Of a stretch of DNA of 64,000 nt, positions 62,966-64,000 are shown in pieces (within the stretch, counting starts at the first letter, position 1; each line of letters opens with the position of its first letter). Made by a program: the position numbers and the translations under genes. The stretch spans positions 84,007-148,006 of the forward strand of contig JAGCPD010000009.1 in the NCBI GenBank assembly GCA_017645305.1. The letters run 5' to 3'. The DNA is from Bacteroidaceae bacterium. Lineage in GTDB: Bacteria > Bacteroidota > Bacteroidia > Bacteroidales > Bacteroidaceae. A model generated the notes under the pieces. It was not told where the DNA came from. It ran no database searches and was given only the letters and a program-made list of their open reading frames with translations.

Positions 62966-63775
62966 ATGAAAGCGAAACTATATTATTTTCTTCTTCTCCT
63001 TATTATGGCATGTCTGCCACTGTCTTCGTACGCCCAGGCCAGTGGCGGTGCAATAAAGAGACCGGTCAAGAAGCCAACCACTACCGCTCCTGCTAAGCCG
63101 GCAAGAACGGCACAACCTGCAAAACCAAGCAGGCCAACAGTCAATAACACCCCCGTCTCCTACCAGACCATCACCACCAATGGCGTATCTTTTAAGATGA
63201 TTCGTATAGAGGGACAAGGAACCCCGTTCTATATTGGTGAAACAGAGGTAACCCAGGCACTATGGGAGGCCGTTATGGGCAGCAACCCCAGCCGTTTCAA
63301 AGGTGCGAACCGTCCTGTAGAACAAGTGAGTTGGAATGATTGTAAAGAGTTTATTAGCCGCTTGAACTCCATTACAGGTAAGAAATTCCGCCTGCCCAAG
63401 GAAAAGGAGTGGGAGTATGCCGCCAAGGGTGGCAGCAGGAGCCACGGTTATGAGTATAGCGGAAGCAATGAGATCAATGATGTGGCTTGGTATGACAAGA
63501 ATGCCTGTTATTGCGGCTCCAGCAATCAAAATTCCAATCATCCTGACTATGGAACACACAATGTAAAGACCAAGAAGCCGAATGAACTTGGTATCTACGA
63601 CATGAGCGGGAACGTGCATGAGTGGTGTGAAGATTTGTACGACTCTTCGGGCTCTGGCCGCGTGTACCGTGGTGGCGGCTGGGACGACTTCGCCAGGTGC
63701 TGCCGTGTGTCGTACCGGTACTACTTCTCGCCTGACCTCTGGTTCAGCAACCATGGGCTGCGCCTTGCCCTATAG
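62966..63775 (+). CDS. Secreted SUMF1/FGE-fold protein with DGR-type variable C-terminus (copy 2)
   Basis: 269 residues, paralogue of the 60597 gene with near-identical signal peptide and a longer Pro/Ala/Lys linker. The first FGE strand segment with GxFxMG is missing: 'KMIRIEGQGTPF' runs straight into 'YIGETEVTQ', so about 25 residues are lost. The middle is otherwise close to copy 1 ('RLPKEKEWEYAAKGGSRSHGYEYSG' region nearly unchanged). The C-terminus 'YRGGGWDDFARCCRVSYRYYFSP' differs strongly from copy 1 only inside the variable region. Followed after 66 bases by the next kinase. Confidence 0.9.
   Translation: MKAKLYYFLLLLIMACLPLSSYAQASGGAIKRPVKKPTTTAPAKPARTAQPAKPSRPTVNNTPVSYQTITTNGVSFKMIRIEGQGTPFYIGETEVTQALWEAVMGSNPSRFKGANRPVEQVSWNDCKEFISRLNSITGKKFRLPKEKEWEYAAKGGSRSHGYEYSGSNEINDVAWYDKNACYCGSSNQNSNHPDYGTHNVKTKKPNELGIYDMSGNVHEWCEDLYDSSGSGRVYRGGGWDDFARCCRVSYRYYFSPDLWFSNHGLRLAL
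63656..63754 (+). other. Putative DGR variable region 2
   Basis: Counterpart of 61338-61436, same length, no gaps. Variable codons here include GGC, TAC, GAC, TTC, TGC, CTC, AGC and AAC at aligned sites, all reachable from AAC by changing only its adenines. TCG at codon 31 (ACG in copy 1) and TGG (CGG) also fit changes of a template A. Confidence 0.85.
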
Positions 63776-63898
63776 CTCATTATGTTAAATAGTACAGGCA
63801 TTTCCGATTGAAGAAACATCAGTATAATCAATATAAAAACAATGCAATCACTTGTGTCCGGCAGTCTCTTGCAAGGAGGCAAATACAGAATAGAACGG
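63755..63898 (+). repeat. Direct repeat spanning SUMF1 stop and kinase start (copy 2)
   Basis: Second copy of 61437-61580; see that entry. Confidence 0.9.
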
Positions 63899-64000
63899 GT
63901 CTTAGGCCAGGGTAGTTTCGGTATCACCTATCTTGCTACAACCAAATTGACAATGATGGGTGAACTCGGCAGGATGGAAACAACGGTAAATGTTGCCATC
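63842..64000 (+). CDS. Ser/Thr protein kinase, N-terminal part (runs off the window)
   Basis: 53 codons are visible. It begins MQSLVSGSLLQGGKYRIERVLGQGSFG, almost the same as the kinase at 61524, and reaches 'VNVAI' just before the expected Lys. After 'ITYLA' it has a longer beta2-beta3 loop ('TTKLTMMGELGRMETT') than its sisters. The C-terminal module is unknown. It confirms the order SUMF1 then kinase for a second cassette. Confidence 0.88.
   Translation, partial: MQSLVSGSLLQGGKYRIERVLGQGSFGITYLATTKLTMMGELGRMETTVNVAI

Noticed and set aside
60597..63775. SUMF1-fold proteins as sulfatase-maturing enzymes
   Set aside because: No sulfatase gene is nearby, the catalytic cysteine pair is not recognisable, one copy lacks a core strand, and the C-termini are hypervariable.
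54966..64000. A DGR template repeat or reverse transcriptase inside the window
   Set aside because: No reverse transcriptase motif is encoded in any listed gene and no AAC-rich copy of the variable region was found in the spacers; it must be outside if it exists.

Overview
The window looks like a chromosome segment from the Bacteroidota, most likely a Prevotella-type gut or rumen bacterium. Evidence: promoters of the TTTG-N19/20-TAnnTTTG type, secreted proteins ending in a short 'DLSGRRV...GLYIVNGKK' tail, BspA-type leucine-rich repeats, DUF4924, a GH43/GH30/GH35 enzyme set, and a threonine operon with an ApgM-like protein where ThrB would be expected. No rRNA, tRNA, insertion sequence or CRISPR array was found.

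Layout. 1-3974: 3' part of a GH43-type enzyme, a DUF2147 protein, radA and a small secreted protein. 3988-13634: FAD oxidoreductase (-), threonine operon thrA-apgM-thrC (+), then trmO and an N-domain-less ClpB (-). 13980-18024: a 57-residue peptide gene, a large repeat-rich secreted protein and a thioredoxin-fold protein (-). 18594-30027: ordinary housekeeping genes (membrane protein plus wHTH regulator, ROK glucokinase, LysE exporter, DUF4924, prfC, tsaC, ClC channel, short ComEC, rpe, sigma factor, fmt). The spaces between several of these carry a modular low-complexity repeat, including two 76/77-identical copies of a 77-bp element flanking prfC. 30198-38288: a sensor-kinase-like protein lacking the phospho-acceptor His, followed by two tandem 1.1-kresidue M60/LRR secreted metallopeptidases.

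38528-44619 (-) is a four-gene chaperone-like module under one good promoter: a J-like membrane protein, a GrpE-like small protein, an Hsp70 with a long helical tail, and a pseudokinase-AAA+ fusion. 44889-51676 (-) holds a truncated gene, a Nudix regulator, and a GH30-GH35-ADP-ribosylglycohydrolase operon that probably acts on galactan-type glycans. 51859-54965 (-) has an amidase, an HU-like protein with a GDNT-repeat tail, a lipoprotein and a large unknown protein.

The most unusual region is 55251-64000 (+). Four direct repeats at an exact 22-bp period precede a stand-alone LytTR regulator gene. It is followed by an FHA membrane protein, a glycine-zipper/EF-hand protein, an LRR protein, a small coiled-coil protein and a Ser/Thr kinase with MORN repeats. 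Then come repeated cassettes of a secreted SUMF1/FGE-fold protein followed by a Ser/Thr kinase; one kinase is fused to an FKBP prolyl isomerase domain. The two SUMF1 proteins are nearly identical around their C-termini except for a 99-base block with 29 differences: 16 at first, 11 at second and only 2 at third codon positions, mostly in NNC codons. This is the signature of adenine-directed diversification by a diversity-generating retroelement (DGR). The reverse transcriptase and template repeat are not in the window and should lie elsewhere, perhaps just beyond the right edge. My reading is a signalling locus with DGR-diversified extracytoplasmic proteins paired with cytoplasmic kinases.
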